A stretch of 64,000 nt of DNA from Loxodes magnus (taxonomy: Eukaryota > Ciliophora > Karyorelictea > Loxodida > Loxodidae): positions 62,001 to 126,000 of the forward strand of contig CAMPDV010000121.1 of NCBI GenBank assembly GCA_946699065.1, given 5' to 3'. The notes beneath the pieces are model-generated. The model saw nothing but the letters and a program-made list of their open reading frames with translations, had not been told where the DNA came from and ran no database searches. A program made the translations under genes and the position numbers. Each line of letters starts with the position of its first letter. The first letter of the stretch is position 1. Positions 1-12,240 of this stretch are shown here, one piece after another.

Positions 1-3000
1 TCATTCAATTTATTTCAAAAGGTTTACTTCAGGTTGCTGTCACAGTTAAAAATGGTAGGTACTATATTTGTTTTCTTAAGTTAAATCATAGAGTTATTCT
101 TCTTACTACTTTTCTTGCTTCTTTTGGTTAAACATTTTCTTTATCTTTCTTATTACTTTATTAGACTCTTAATCCTATTTTGCTTTATCCTTTTCTCACT
201 TTTCTTGGATTTCTGATAAATTTATGCTTCCTTTAATACAGTTTAATATGAAATATCATTTCAGGGACTTGAAATAAACTTCTCTACCATATAGAAGAAT
301 TAGTTGGTATAGTCAGTTTAAGACAAAAATACCATTAGCAATAATCAGTAAGAATAAAGTTAAAAAATCTATGAAAACATAACGTTAGCCAGATTCAAAG
401 TAGCTTCCAAATCAAAGAGTTAGAATAGAAATAAGTAGATAGGTATATTCTAGAGTATTAAGCTCTTTACTTACAAAAGGTTTAAATTTTCTTTAGAGTA
501 AAATGCAAGTAACTAGAATAAAACATAACCATTAGAATTAGAAAAGGATGGTAGTTTTCTAAAGGAATATGAAAACTAAGGAAATTCCAAACTTTTCATA
601 AATCTTTACAAACTCTCAATAGAAATAAGCTTCTTTGTATCCCATTATTAGGAATCCAAATTAAGATTTTATAGTGTAAGATTTTATTATCTTTCCATTT
701 TTTCATAGATACATTAATACAACAAAAGGAATAAGAAACCCATAAAAAAGAATACCAGGCAAAGCAAAAGTAAGAGCAAATCGAAGATGCTTTCCCTTTC
801 AACATTATATTTCAGTATAAGAATTTAAAACCTATAAGTTATCAGAAATACTGTAGCAACTAAATGCACTTAAAATACTTTGAATGACATTCTAGTAAAT
901 TTAAAAGTATGAAACACTCATAACTGTTATAAAGACTGACTTATTAAACTTTTTTTTGCTTATTATTGCTCATAAGCATTACATCATGAATGCAAAAATT
1001 AAAATACCAAAAAGAAAGAACAAATTAAGTTCCACTAAAGTGTAATATTTCCTTTCTCCTTTTTAAAAGAGGCAATCAAATTTAAAAATATTAGAAGTTA
1101 CCTGGTTATAGCCTTAGTTAAATTAAAACAATCAATTTAATGCGTCTGGCCAATCAAAGTTAAAGTTCTGAATTAAAACTAAAAACTACATATAATTGGT
1201 TAGTATTTTAAAACAAATCCCATGGTATGAGTCTTTCTTTTTTTGCTTGTCTTTGAGTTGATATTATTAAGAAAGCCAAAAAAACTATAAAAATAATAAT
1301 AGTAATTGTCGCTATTATGACCGAATCTGTTTAACTAATGCATGCTTAGCATCTTTTTTTACTATTTTTAGTTCAATCCTTTAAACAGACATCACACAAA
1401 GGTCCTTCATGTCCTTATTAACAACTGCCTTAAGTCTAAATTCCTTTTAGTAATTAGTTTTTTTTTATATAATTTGTAGTAGCTAAATATTTTTGCATAA
1501 ATCCATTAAGCAAGCTTCTTAATTCGGACACTTATGAACTATTTCAGCTTAAAATTTTCTCTTCAATAGCCACTTTTAGGTGTAATAAGATCACTTCCTC
1601 AACAATGAGCTCCTTCCATACAATCCTTACAGTTTGTATCGCTTTTGTTTAAGGAATATTTTCCATAAAGACAGTTTTGGCATTATGTATTGTAAAAGAG
1701 CATTTAACCTTGGAGACAATCGTAAACTTAAACTGAATAGTTGTAGTAATTAGTTATGTTATTATCTGAAGGTAAATAATCTTTATTGAATGTATCTGTT
1801 TCTAGTAAGAACTATACTTGGTATTTCTATTTTGGATTTACTTTTATAGTTATTCCTTAATAGTAATAAACTCCCATCTTAGCAAATATAGTTACTTATC
1901 CTGTTAAATCAGCTTCATCTGAATGAATATAGCTATATGATTTATTGTTAGTTCTAACTATTTATCCAAACATATCTTCTATATTATACCCAAAATCCTC
2001 TAATGGAAATCCTGGCAATGCTTACAGTTTTTAAGTTTCTAAAGCTCTTTATTGGTTTTAGTTATTTTAATGAAAGACTAATTAGTAAGGAAAAGCAGAT
2101 ATATCATTTCCATAGCAAGCTGAGTTATTTATATAGAACTAATTAAAATTTATACTTTTGATATCTGGAGTGAAAATAGGTAAAGTACCTGAAAATGAAA
2201 TAGCTCCTCCTTCGCTTTTAAAGCCTAATACAGTATTATTAATAAATATATTTTTAGCTATCTAAATGTCACATTTTTATCTCCTATCACATGTAAGCCT
2301 CAAAGCTCCTCCTTTAGTAATTTGATCTTTTTATTGCAATACACTGTTATCTTCAAATCTATTCTCATAAAATAGTAGATTAGCATTTTAAGTAAATCCA
2401 ACTCCTCCTTAAATAAATGCCTAGTTGCTTTAGAAAACACAGTTACTTATAAAGTACCAAAATGAAACAATGTCATTTTATATTAATAAGCAAGAACCTT
2501 ATTTAGATTATTGATATCTGCACCTACAATTAGTCATGTTCATCTAAGAGTTTTGAGAGTAGATTGCTGATCCTTAGTCATTATCACTATATCCAAACAT
2601 GAATTCTACTTTATCTATATTAAGTTTACTGTTATTAACTAATGATATAGAAGTATTATAAAACTACTCAAACACGCTTTTACTCATAATCATGCTAGAA
2701 TTTTTTAGGTAAATAACAGCTCCATGCTTATTACTAAAACTCTAATAGAAATAACAATTTTAAACTGTAAAATTAGAATACTCAGAGTATACTAATCCTC
2801 CATAAGAAGTTACGAATACTTATCTACTTTATAAATTATCCATATTTATCTGGGAGTTAGAACATTATATAAATGTGCCTTATACAGCACTAACATTAGA
2901 AACCTCTATATTCTAAAACAAAACTTAAGAGTCTCTAATTAAGAAAATTCCTTAGTCTTCAGCAACTGAAGAGTCAATTGATAGATTAGATAGTATAAGC

Positions 3001-5754
3001 TACACTTACCAAAAATACCCAATACTTCCTTATAAAGCATAATTTTAATAGAAATTGGAATTTTCTATTCTATTCTATTCCTCCTAGTTGTCCTAGTAAA
3101 ACAAAACTCCTCCTTAGTTTTAAGCTAAGTTAAACTTATAACTGTTCATAGAAGCATTCTATATTTAAGAGCTTTATAAGTATGCAAAACCACCAAACAT
3201 TTTGGCTTTATTTTTAAAGACTCTTGACTATTTGATTGATCCTACTTATGAGTTTCTTAATAATAAAGCTCTTCCGCTATTTGCAATATTTTCTTAAAAT
3301 AAGCATCTTTCTATGAGGGTTATAAAGGAGCCTTATAAATAAGAAAATCCACCAGAATCTGATGCCATATTTTTATTAATTCAAGTTTGTTCAATCAAGT
3401 TTAACCTAGAAATTATTAAATATAAGGCTCCTCCATTTATGGCGCTATTTTAATCAAAAAAGCATTGAGATATTTTAGTTATTGTAGAACTTATTGAATA
3501 TAAAAATCCTCCAGAGTTCTAAGCTTTATTTCTTAAGATTTAAGACAGATAAATTTCTTCAATTAAGGAGTATTCTAAATTGAATACTCCACCTATATTA
3601 GCCTAATTTCCATCGAAGATACAATCCTTTATTTATAAAATTTCAGAACCTTGCAAATTAATAAACCCAGCTTACTTATCTGCTTAATTCTAAAAAACTG
3701 AAGAGTAAAGCAGTTAATATATTTTAGAATACCTTAAGGATATAGCGCCACCTATGAATTTAGAGGTATTTTCTTCAAAATAGCAATTCGTTATTTAAGA
3801 AATTCTTGAACCCTATAAGAATAAAAATCAACCATGCCATTCTGCATGATTTTTGAGAATGTAACAAAATTTTAGACTTTACATAATAGAAAATTCTAGA
3901 TATAGAACTCCTCCTTCGTTTGCACTATTTAAGGAAAACGAGCAATTTAAAATTTATTCTATTATTGCATCTGAGAAATAAGAAAAACCTCCATATCATT
4001 GAGCTTTATTTTTAATAGCTTAAGAAAATTCCATTCTTCATAAATTCGATGACAATAACACAAAGCTTCCTCCTATAAACTCAGACTAATTTTCTTCAAA
4101 CTAGCAACTTAAAATTGTAAATACTTAAGATTACTACATATAAGCAAAGCCACCATATCTAGAAGCTCTATTTTTAACTATAACTGAAAATTCAATCACT
4201 TCTATTATTGAGTCAACGAGAGTTAAAACTCCTCCAGCAAACGACTTATTTTCTTCAAATGAGCAGTTTACTATTAAGGTAATATTTGATTTGGTTAAAT
4301 ATAAAAATCCTCCAAAATATTTAGCTTAATTTTCAATTATTTTAGAGAATATTATTATATCAATACTTGAGTATTCTAACCTAAAAGATCCTCCATAATT
4401 TGCTTTGTTATCTTTAAAAATGCAGTTGCTTATTTAAGAAATTTTTGAATCATATAGCATTGAAAATCCAGCAGAAGATTTTGCATAATTTAAGCTTATT
4501 TAGCAAAATGATAGATCATTAATACTTGATTCTAATAAAAATAGCGAACCTCCTTCAATGGAAGTATTATTGCTAAATAAAGAATTTTTTATTTCCCTAA
4601 TATTAGACTATTTTAAAAACAAAGCTCCTCCTGAGTTTGTTGCTAGATTTTCTTCAAAGATACTTGATTTTAATGTTTCTAATTCTGAATTTACTAAAAA
4701 TATTGAACTTCCATTAAAGGCTTGATTTCTCTTAAAATCACATGTTTCAATTCATAAATAAGAGTTTTCTACATAAATAGCTCCAGCTAGTAATTCTCCT
4801 ATATTTTCTTTGAATTAACTTTATAATATTCTTAGTTCTGAATTTAAGCTTTGAATTACTCCTTTCTCTAATACATAGTTTCCTTATATTAAAGAATTTT
4901 CTATTATCAAATTAGATTCTTAGCACTTCAGAATGCTTTCTTTGGCTATGTTTGATTAAATTAATGTATGAAAGATCTAAATTGATCCACTTAGACTCTC
5001 TATTATATTTCTTGCATTGTATTTTAAGTTCTTAGAACTAAAAGTAATCTTTTTGTCATTCGCAGATTGCATTTCCCTTTATAGATATAATTCACTATTT
5101 TATATTTATGTTTCTTTCATTCTTAGATAACTGCTCTTAAGGTAAATTAGAGTTGTGTAACTAATATCCATATTCCTTATTTAAACTTTATCGTACTAAA
5201 CTTTTGAATTCTTTACTGATAAAAAATAATTTTTTAGCTGCTTATTTTCATCTTTATCTTCTTCTTATTGTCTCTAAAAGATTTTCTTCCTCACTAATCT
5301 TGAGATTTAGGAATATCAAGGTCTCATCACTTAACTCTAATCTTATCTTAGATGTTTAAATTTTCATTTCTGAAACATTTTAACGATTCAAACACATTTC
5401 CAAATGACTTGGTTCTTCTGAACACTATTAAAAGGTTTAAATAGTAATGTTTTTTGCAGCTTTTCAAGAAATCCCTCCTCTCATAATTTCGCACTAATCT
5501 GAACAAGTTAGACAATTCACACAACCAAGTATATGTTAGTGTGGGGATAATCATATTTAGTGTGAAAAGCCTTCTTCCAATTAAAATACTGTTTAAGATA
5601 ATTAAGTAAACGGAAATTATTTGGTTCCCAAACTTTTGCTAAGTCCTAAAGCTTTAGGTGCTGTTACATAAATTTTTTTTCCTTTAGCTACTACAGAAAT
5701 AAATATAATTAATGCTATAGAAGTGAAGATAGCTATTTATGTCCTTTTCTCCAT
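1..5754 (-). CDS. Giant beta-helix surface membrane protein, gene 1 (partial, C-terminal tail off the left edge)
   Basis: Read with TAA/TAG=Gln and TGA=Trp, one frame runs from the ATG at 5754 to position 1 (1918 codons). It encodes a signal peptide, a Cys-rich patch (C-x2-C-x2-C type), GG-containing beta-helix repeats, a Cys-rich EGF-like segment (Gly-Tyr-Trp-Arg with Trp as TGA), then eight or nine hydrophobic spans and the start of a cytoplasmic tail. By architecture it should be a cell-surface protein with a large ectodomain; its function is unknown. The first half (5754 to about 3194) and upstream DNA match gene 3. From 3194 to 1 it matches gene 2 almost base for base. Compared with its siblings it has a 9-nt in-frame deletion near codon 35 and a 15-nt in-frame deletion near 1508. 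The start is the same ATG as in gene 3, directly before a hydrophobic leader. Confidence 0.85.
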
Positions 5755-7672
5755 TTAAGCTAAAGTTAATAATACAAATTTCTCTCTCTTATATTCAAAA
5801 GAACGGCGGGAGCAAGATTTTTTATTTTAGACTTAGCCATCTAAATCTTAGAAAGGTTAAAATTAGATAAAAGATCTCAAGTAAATGAAAATGGATGAAT
5901 ATTCGAACGAGCAAGGACTTTAATTTTAAGATAAGAAAATATGTATTCATTACTTATGGTAATCTCTGTTCGAAGAAATTGATCTACAAAATATCTACTA
6001 TATTTCATTAGATACAGTTAAGAGTGAGTAACAGGATAATTGTACCAAAGTAGCCGATTTTAAAAATTTTAATAGTTATATCATATTTACAACTGGATAA
6101 GAATTAACTAGATCATATAAATTTAAATTCTCATCTACATAAAAGAATTATCTAAAAACTGATTTTATGAATGGGTTTCTTTTAATTAAATTAAATTATG
6201 TTTTTACTAAAATCTATCTACAATAAAAGTTTTTTAAAATACGTATATTTAGTAAAGCCTGGATTCTATTATAGATATATTTTTTTAAAATATTTAAGTT
6301 CTAATAAAATGAATGGAGTATAACTTAGCATTTATATATTGCTTAAGTTAAAGTTATCAATAATTATATTTAGACATAGTCAAACTTATTAAATCAGCTA
6401 CTAAACATTATTTTGTAGTGGAATATTCATTCTAGTAATATTTCTTTTTCAATCTTCTATAGTTTAAAAGTTGGGGTTTTTTGGAATTTACATTGGCTAC
6501 TCTTATAATTAATTTAAGAACAGAATAGAGGTTAATTTAATAGAGGCTTATAAAGGGATTAAATCATTTATTTGTTAGATTAACAAAATTTTTTAATGCT
6601 AATGTTTATAATCAAGTTGTTTGAAATGGATTTTGTTTACCTGGTTTCTATATTTTATAAGTAACTGCAAAAGAATAAGTTGAGATAGGAGAATACTGAA
6701 GATAAAGCTGTAGATAATATATTTATTCAGATCTTAAATTAAATAACTGAAATTATTTTAGCTTTGAAGCTTGGATTCTTATGAAGCCATAGTATGGCCT
6801 AGTTAGAAACATAATTGTATTTATTGTTTCTTTTTGTATATAAAATAACTTAGGTTATTTATCGATTATAAATGCATTCAAAAGAGCATTTATGCTCAAA
6901 ATGTGTCGTTAATCCTAAGAACTTTAAAGAAAACTTAAGTTTGTAATATCTTTTGAAACTATTGCTTTTAGTTCATTCGGAAGAAAATTATCTTAATTTT
7001 AATAATTTTTAGTAATGATCAAATGAGTCTCTTCAATAGATCCTTCAGAAATTTAATAATTTAGTTAAGATTATAATCACTCTTCGATTATTAACTGTAG
7101 ATATAATTATCTAAAAAAGGAAATTTTACTTTAGTTAAATAAATCATAAAAGGACTAATATTGTCTTTAATTTTAGTTCTTTCTTTGATTTTTTACTCAC
7201 AGCTAATTTAATAAATTAGTTGTCTTATAAATTAATAGTTTATAGTATGCTCACTCATTTATAATTTACCATAAGGCTTATAAAGCTAAAATCAACACTT
7301 TTATATTTTCCCGCCATTTAATGTAGAAAACTAATTTATCTATTTTATATTTTAAGCAAGATATATCGGCAAAGGATTAAAAGAACTGTCTTTATCTTAT
7401 TTCTAAATCACACTAAATTTTAATTCTAGGTTTAAAATTAATATTTCAGAAATAATTATCAGATCCTTGATTTAATATTACCTTCAAATTATAGAGATAT
7501 AAAGATAGGTGAAAGTAAGCTAGTTGTATGATATAAGTATTTAAATATTTGTACCTAGTTGATTATATTAATTAATAGTTATATTTATTCTTGGTAGTTA
7601 CTAAGGTATATCTAACCATTATTTAATCTTAAACCTAATTAAAAGTAATCTAATTTATACTTAGAGACTAAT
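5755..7672. repeat. Upstream arm of an inverted segmental duplication (pairs with 46134-48049)
   Basis: This is AT-rich DNA upstream of gene 1. It is nearly identical, in opposite orientation, to the DNA upstream of gene 3, with scattered single-base differences. Similarity stops abruptly at about 7672: the last shared bases are ctaatttatacttagaga, after which the two copies differ. I see no convincing gene in it. It contains two GC-rich motifs (5804-5811 and 7306-7315) that stand out from the AT-rich surroundings. It probably holds the promoter of gene 1. Confidence 0.85.
5801..5816 (-). promoter_or_regulatory. GC-rich motif about 50 bp upstream of the gene 1 ATG
   Basis: On the minus strand the motif reads cttgctcccgccgttc, and it is conserved in front of gene 3. 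GC-rich words are rare in this AT-rich spacer. A second motif with the core ggcggga lies 1.5 kb further upstream. The core resembles E2F/DP sites of other eukaryotes, but a regulatory role is only inferred. Confidence 0.25.
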
Positions 7673-8299
7673 TAACATTGCTAATTCATATCCTATTTGG
7701 TTATCTTTTATACATTGCTCGCTTTAAAGTAAGGAAAGCTTATTAATTAAAGTCTTTAAATAGATTTTTATTTATTGAAGCTTGAACGCTTCTATCTTGA
7801 AGAATTACCTTCTTACTGTTAATAAATTAAAGTGTAGCTATAACTAAGATATTTAATTTATATCATACTTCTACAAAGAAAGATGTATTGAAAGTACTTC
7901 TTAAAAGTTCTTGTAAAATCAGAGATATTCTAACTACTAAATGAGAAAGAAAAGCTGATTAAGTTAAATAGACTTAATTTAAAAATAGCATAAAGATGTC
8001 TAAGTAAAAAAGTAGCAAAATCTATTAAATTAAGAATAATAATAACTAATATAGATAGCTATCACATTACACCTTGAAATACTTCTATCTTCTAATATAA
8101 GCAGCCTAAATTTTAATAGTTAGTTGAAATTAAGATATTATGATACTTTGTTTACACTAAGGAGCTTAGTTACTAATTTAGATATTATAGTTGTAAGGAT
8201 ATAATTTAAGTAAGATAGGTATAAATAAGATTTTCTATAATTATTTGATAAATCAGTTCTTTAAGTTTAATCTTTAAAACTGCTTTAGTAGTTTTTCAT
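7673..8299. other. AT-rich spacer
   Basis: This stretch lies beyond the duplication boundary. I see no similarity to other parts of the window and no recognisable gene. Confidence 0.5.
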
Positions 8300-9040
8300 T
8301 AAAAGAAGTAGATATACAAGAATCTTAATTATCTAAGTAAGACTAAATGTCTGAAATAATCTTAGCATTATTATAAATAGTTAGATACAAGAATAGAAAT
8401 AATAACACTAAAAGAATCAAACAAGTTAGATATAAATAAGCAAATGATAGCTATTAATAATTATATTAAAGTGCATTAAATATAATATTAAAGTTGTATG
8501 CTTGCTCTATCTTATTTAATGAGATATTAAATAATAAAAGATATAACTTTAATTAGCAAACAAATGAGAAGCATGTATATCTAAAGTGCAAGTTAAAACT
8601 AAATAGATAAAAAGTTTAATTATTCTAAATGATCAATAAAATAGCTAGAATACAAATTTTCAAGAGGAGCTATGAAGTCTAAATTTTAATATCTTTAATC
8701 AAGGAAAGATTCTAAAGCTATTTTGAATATCTTAATTAATAAAATTTGGTAACATTTCAGAAACCTTAAATAGTTAGAAGTAGTTAACTCCTCAATATAT
8801 ACAAGAGCTAAAAGCCAATATTTTAGAATAAGCAAGATTATAATCTCTTAATTTAGAGATAAGCAATAAAACTTAAATTCTAAATGAAGAGATAAAAACA
8901 TATAATTAAGAATAAAAATTAAATAAATCCTAAATTAAGAAATTTTAAATTTAAAAATAATCTAAGAATAGTATTATTAAAATTGAATATCAGATACACA
9001 ATTTACTTTCAAAGTTATGAATATTATTTAAGAATTATTA
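8300..9040 (+). pseudogene. Coding-like fragment ending in a Gln/Lys/Asn-rich coiled coil, unidentified
   Basis: Two adjacent reading frames look protein-like. The first (about 8315-8760) includes a run such as SCMLALSYLMRYQIIKD. The second (about 8763-9030) is a clear heptad-like coiled coil (ELKANILEQARLQSLNLEIS) rich in Glu, Lys and Gln encoded by TAA/TAG. The switch of frame near 8760 suggests a small indel or an unrecognised intron. I do not recognise the family. It could be a remnant of a larger gene or the N-terminal part of the membrane-protein gene that begins about 3 kb downstream. Confidence 0.35.
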
Positions 9041-12000
9041 TTTTATTTAATAATTAAGAATAAAACTTTTGCAAACATTATCTAAAAAATAGAAATTTAA
9101 AAGTAAAAAGTAAAGCATAAGCTAGCAAGTATATTGTACTCTAAAAGGAATTTATTAATTTTTAATTCTCTAATAAAATAAACTTTTTGAAAAAATGCAA
9201 ATAATATTAGAATATAAAGAACTAAAATATATAAAAGTTGGATAAATTAAATTTTACAAAAAGTCAAATTACAATAATCAGAAAAATTATTTTGCACTAA
9301 AAAAATAAGCAAAACCATAAAATTAAAAGAAAGCATAGCTTCAAGGCCATTAGTATAATGATATAGAATAATTTAAATTAAAAAAATTGAATTATTGTAA
9401 TGTATTAACTTCCTTTATTCATAGTAAAATATTTAAATACCCAAACAAATTAAAATGTTTAAAAATTTTAAATAAAATTAAGTTTTTAATCTAAAACTTA
9501 AGAAAATTAACTTTTATTTTTAAGGTTATTTAAACTTAGATCGCAAAATGTTTGCATTCTAATTAGTTGAATGTTTTTATTATAATTGTTTATAAAATGT
9601 TTAATATACTCTATCATTATGAGGATATAATGAAGTAAAAATTATATTTGATACATATAATTTTATGAATGAAATAAATATTTTATATTTCCTTTATAAT
9701 ATTAATCATTATTAAATTATTCTTTTATATTATTAAATGCAGTTGTAATTTTTAAGCTTAAAGTTACGTTAAGCTCTATTAATATTTCTTAAAATAAAGA
9801 GAAGCCTTTAGTTTAATAATATAGTCACTTTATTATAGATCTTTCTTAATATTTTTTAATTTTTCTTTCACCTTAAAGATCTATTTCTTTTATAATTTAA
9901 TCTTAATTTTCACAATAATGAACTTTACTTTTATATCATATTGATTTTAATAAAAAATCAATTAAAAAAGAAAATACATATTAAAGTATTAAAGATACTA
10001 GGAAAATTTGAGTTATATCAGTAGATTTAGGTAATTATGTTAAGGTTTTTTATTTAAATGTTTAAGTTTTATAAAATATTTATTCTATGCTTTATAGTGA
10101 ATCTTTTAAAGGTACCTTTATTTCAGAAGTTTCATACATTTATCACTATTAGTTTTTATCAATTTTAAAATTCTAAGTTATATGGCATTACTCTTACTTA
10201 CAAGTGTCTCTTATTTAGATTTAATTTACATTCCGCAATAATCTTGCCAATTTAATAAGTATTTTTGACTTCTGAAATATGCTTTTTATTAGGTTATTTT
10301 CAAATCGGTTAAAAAACTGGATAGAAAAAGTCTAAAAATTGATAATAGATGAATAATAGCTCATAAAGAAGATGAAAAGAAAAAATTCCATTAAATATGA
10401 TTTAAAATAAAAGAAACTAGTAAATTATATATAAACTCATTTAAGTTTCTAAATTATTTGCTAGATTAATAATTAAACATGAGCAATCCCTAAATTTATT
10501 AGAAGAGTATTGAAAAATATAATATAAAAATGATAATAAATTTATACTTATTAAATAGTTTTAACAATATAAAATTAATTATAATAAAATAATCACAGAA
10601 TCAATAATTTAAAATATCCAATTTTATCTTTAAGTAAGTGATATTTAATTAGTCCCAGATCTTTAATGAATGATAATGATGAATATCCAATTTTGGCATA
10701 TACTTTAAATCTATGATTAGAAAATAATAATTCCTTCTTAAGCAACTGATCAGAGAATATCCATTTTGTGCACGTAAGAGAACATTCAAAATAAGTATTA
10801 TGATGATAGCAGAACATCTCATTATAGTCATAATTAATCACTAAATAAAATGGATTATAATTTAAAGTCCTAAAATTAAGAATATTGGACATTAGAAACT
10901 TAAGTTAAATTTACTAATCTAAAGAGCTTCTAAGATTAAAAATATAATGTTGAGATAACGTAAAATCTGAAGATTAAGAAATATAGCTTAAAATATATAT
11001 GCTATTTATAGAAATTTTTAACATTGCTGCCTTATTCAGTTTTCCTATTTTAAACACTAAATTTTGTCTCTTTTAAGTTATTTCAAATTTCTTTATCTTT
11101 CTATGTCAACAATTTATTAACTTGCGATCTCACCAAAAAAATCCTGTTTCTTAGCTTCACTTAGCAAATAACTCTCTTAAGTTAATATTTCTAGGTTAAT
11201 TTATATTTTTACCACAAAGCAAAAGGTTGAGATTTTCAAAGTATTTCTAGAAAGAGTATATATGAAAAGCAAGCAGATTGAACAACTACCAAAAATAGAT
11301 CAATTTACAATAAAAAAAGTGAATCTCTTTAAAAATTTAAATTGCATTCTTTTTATTCCAGATTTTTTTTATGAAACTATTTTTAAACAAGATATCTATA
11401 TAAGACATCTAGCCTCTTCTTTGAAAACAGAGTAAGTTTATATTTAATATATAAGTATCTATAAATAATATAATAAAATATAAATATTTTCATAGTAAAA
11501 ATTTATATTTAAATAATATAACTTAGTTAGATAATTTAAGTATTTGTACCATTTTATAAAATTTTCTTATTAGTTGATCAAATGCTTATTATGTTTTCTT
11601 GGCTTAATTTAATTTTAGTAATTGCTAAATTTAATCTTTGGTTTCTTATATAGCATAATATATTATAAGGGACTAAAGTTAGAATACCTAACTTAAGAAT
11701 TTCAAAATTATTTCTTAGCATTATACTTTCAACTTCATTTTATATACTTATTAATCTTTTTAATGCTCATTTTTCTTTATATAATACCATTTAAGAGATA
11801 GGGGTTTAATATATTTTATATTTACTAAATGCTTTATTATTTTAAATCCAAAAGCAATCAATTTTAATTTTTCTAGATGTTTACTATTCTAACCTTTTTA
11901 AAAGATGTATCTTCAATTTTTTAATATCCTTAAATTAAAAAAAACTAAAGCAATTTCTATTTTTTATTTTTAGGCTTCTTTTGCAAATATAATCTTTTAA

Positions 12001-12240
12001 TTTCTTATTAAATTTAGCTTGTATTTTTAGTATAAATTTTCTTACAATCTAACTATTATATTTTAGCCAATAAATGGATTTTATTTAAAATTATAAAATC
12101 TATCTATCTAATAAAATTTGCCTTTGTTTAAATCTTTTTTCTTAATTTTATTTAAGATTTATCAATAATATATGCCTTGAGTTCAAAATAATAAGCTTAT
12201 ATCTTTATTTTCAAAAGGTAGTATAAAGTATTAGAAAAGA
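9041..12240. other. AT-rich spacer with one short coding-like patch
   Basis: The stretch is mostly low-complexity A/T. A patch at about 11221-11430 (plus) reads as protein-like sequence with Lys, Glu, Phe and Ile and few Gln codons (for example KSKQIEQLPKIDQFTIKKV). It could be an exon or a remnant, but I cannot identify it. From about 11640 a frame continuous with the membrane-protein gene downstream is also weakly plausible. Nothing else was recognised. Confidence 0.4.

Noticed and set aside
596-805. Short separate proteins at 596-805, 23123-23332, 5348-5554 and 48259-48465
   Set aside because: The first pair is part of the gene 1 / gene 2 membrane module in its true frame. The second pair is an out-of-frame shadow of the N-terminal Cys patch region of genes 1 and 3.
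1-7672. The inverted repeat as a pure assembly artefact
   Set aside because: The two arms carry many substitutions and in-frame indels and have different flanks, so they look like real copies, though I cannot exclude a misjoin without reads.
10593-10892. A 99-codon stretch on the minus strand free of standard stops
   Set aside because: In this code real genes are full of TAA/TAG, so a stop-free stretch is not evidence. It has no family resemblance and no codon-position bias.
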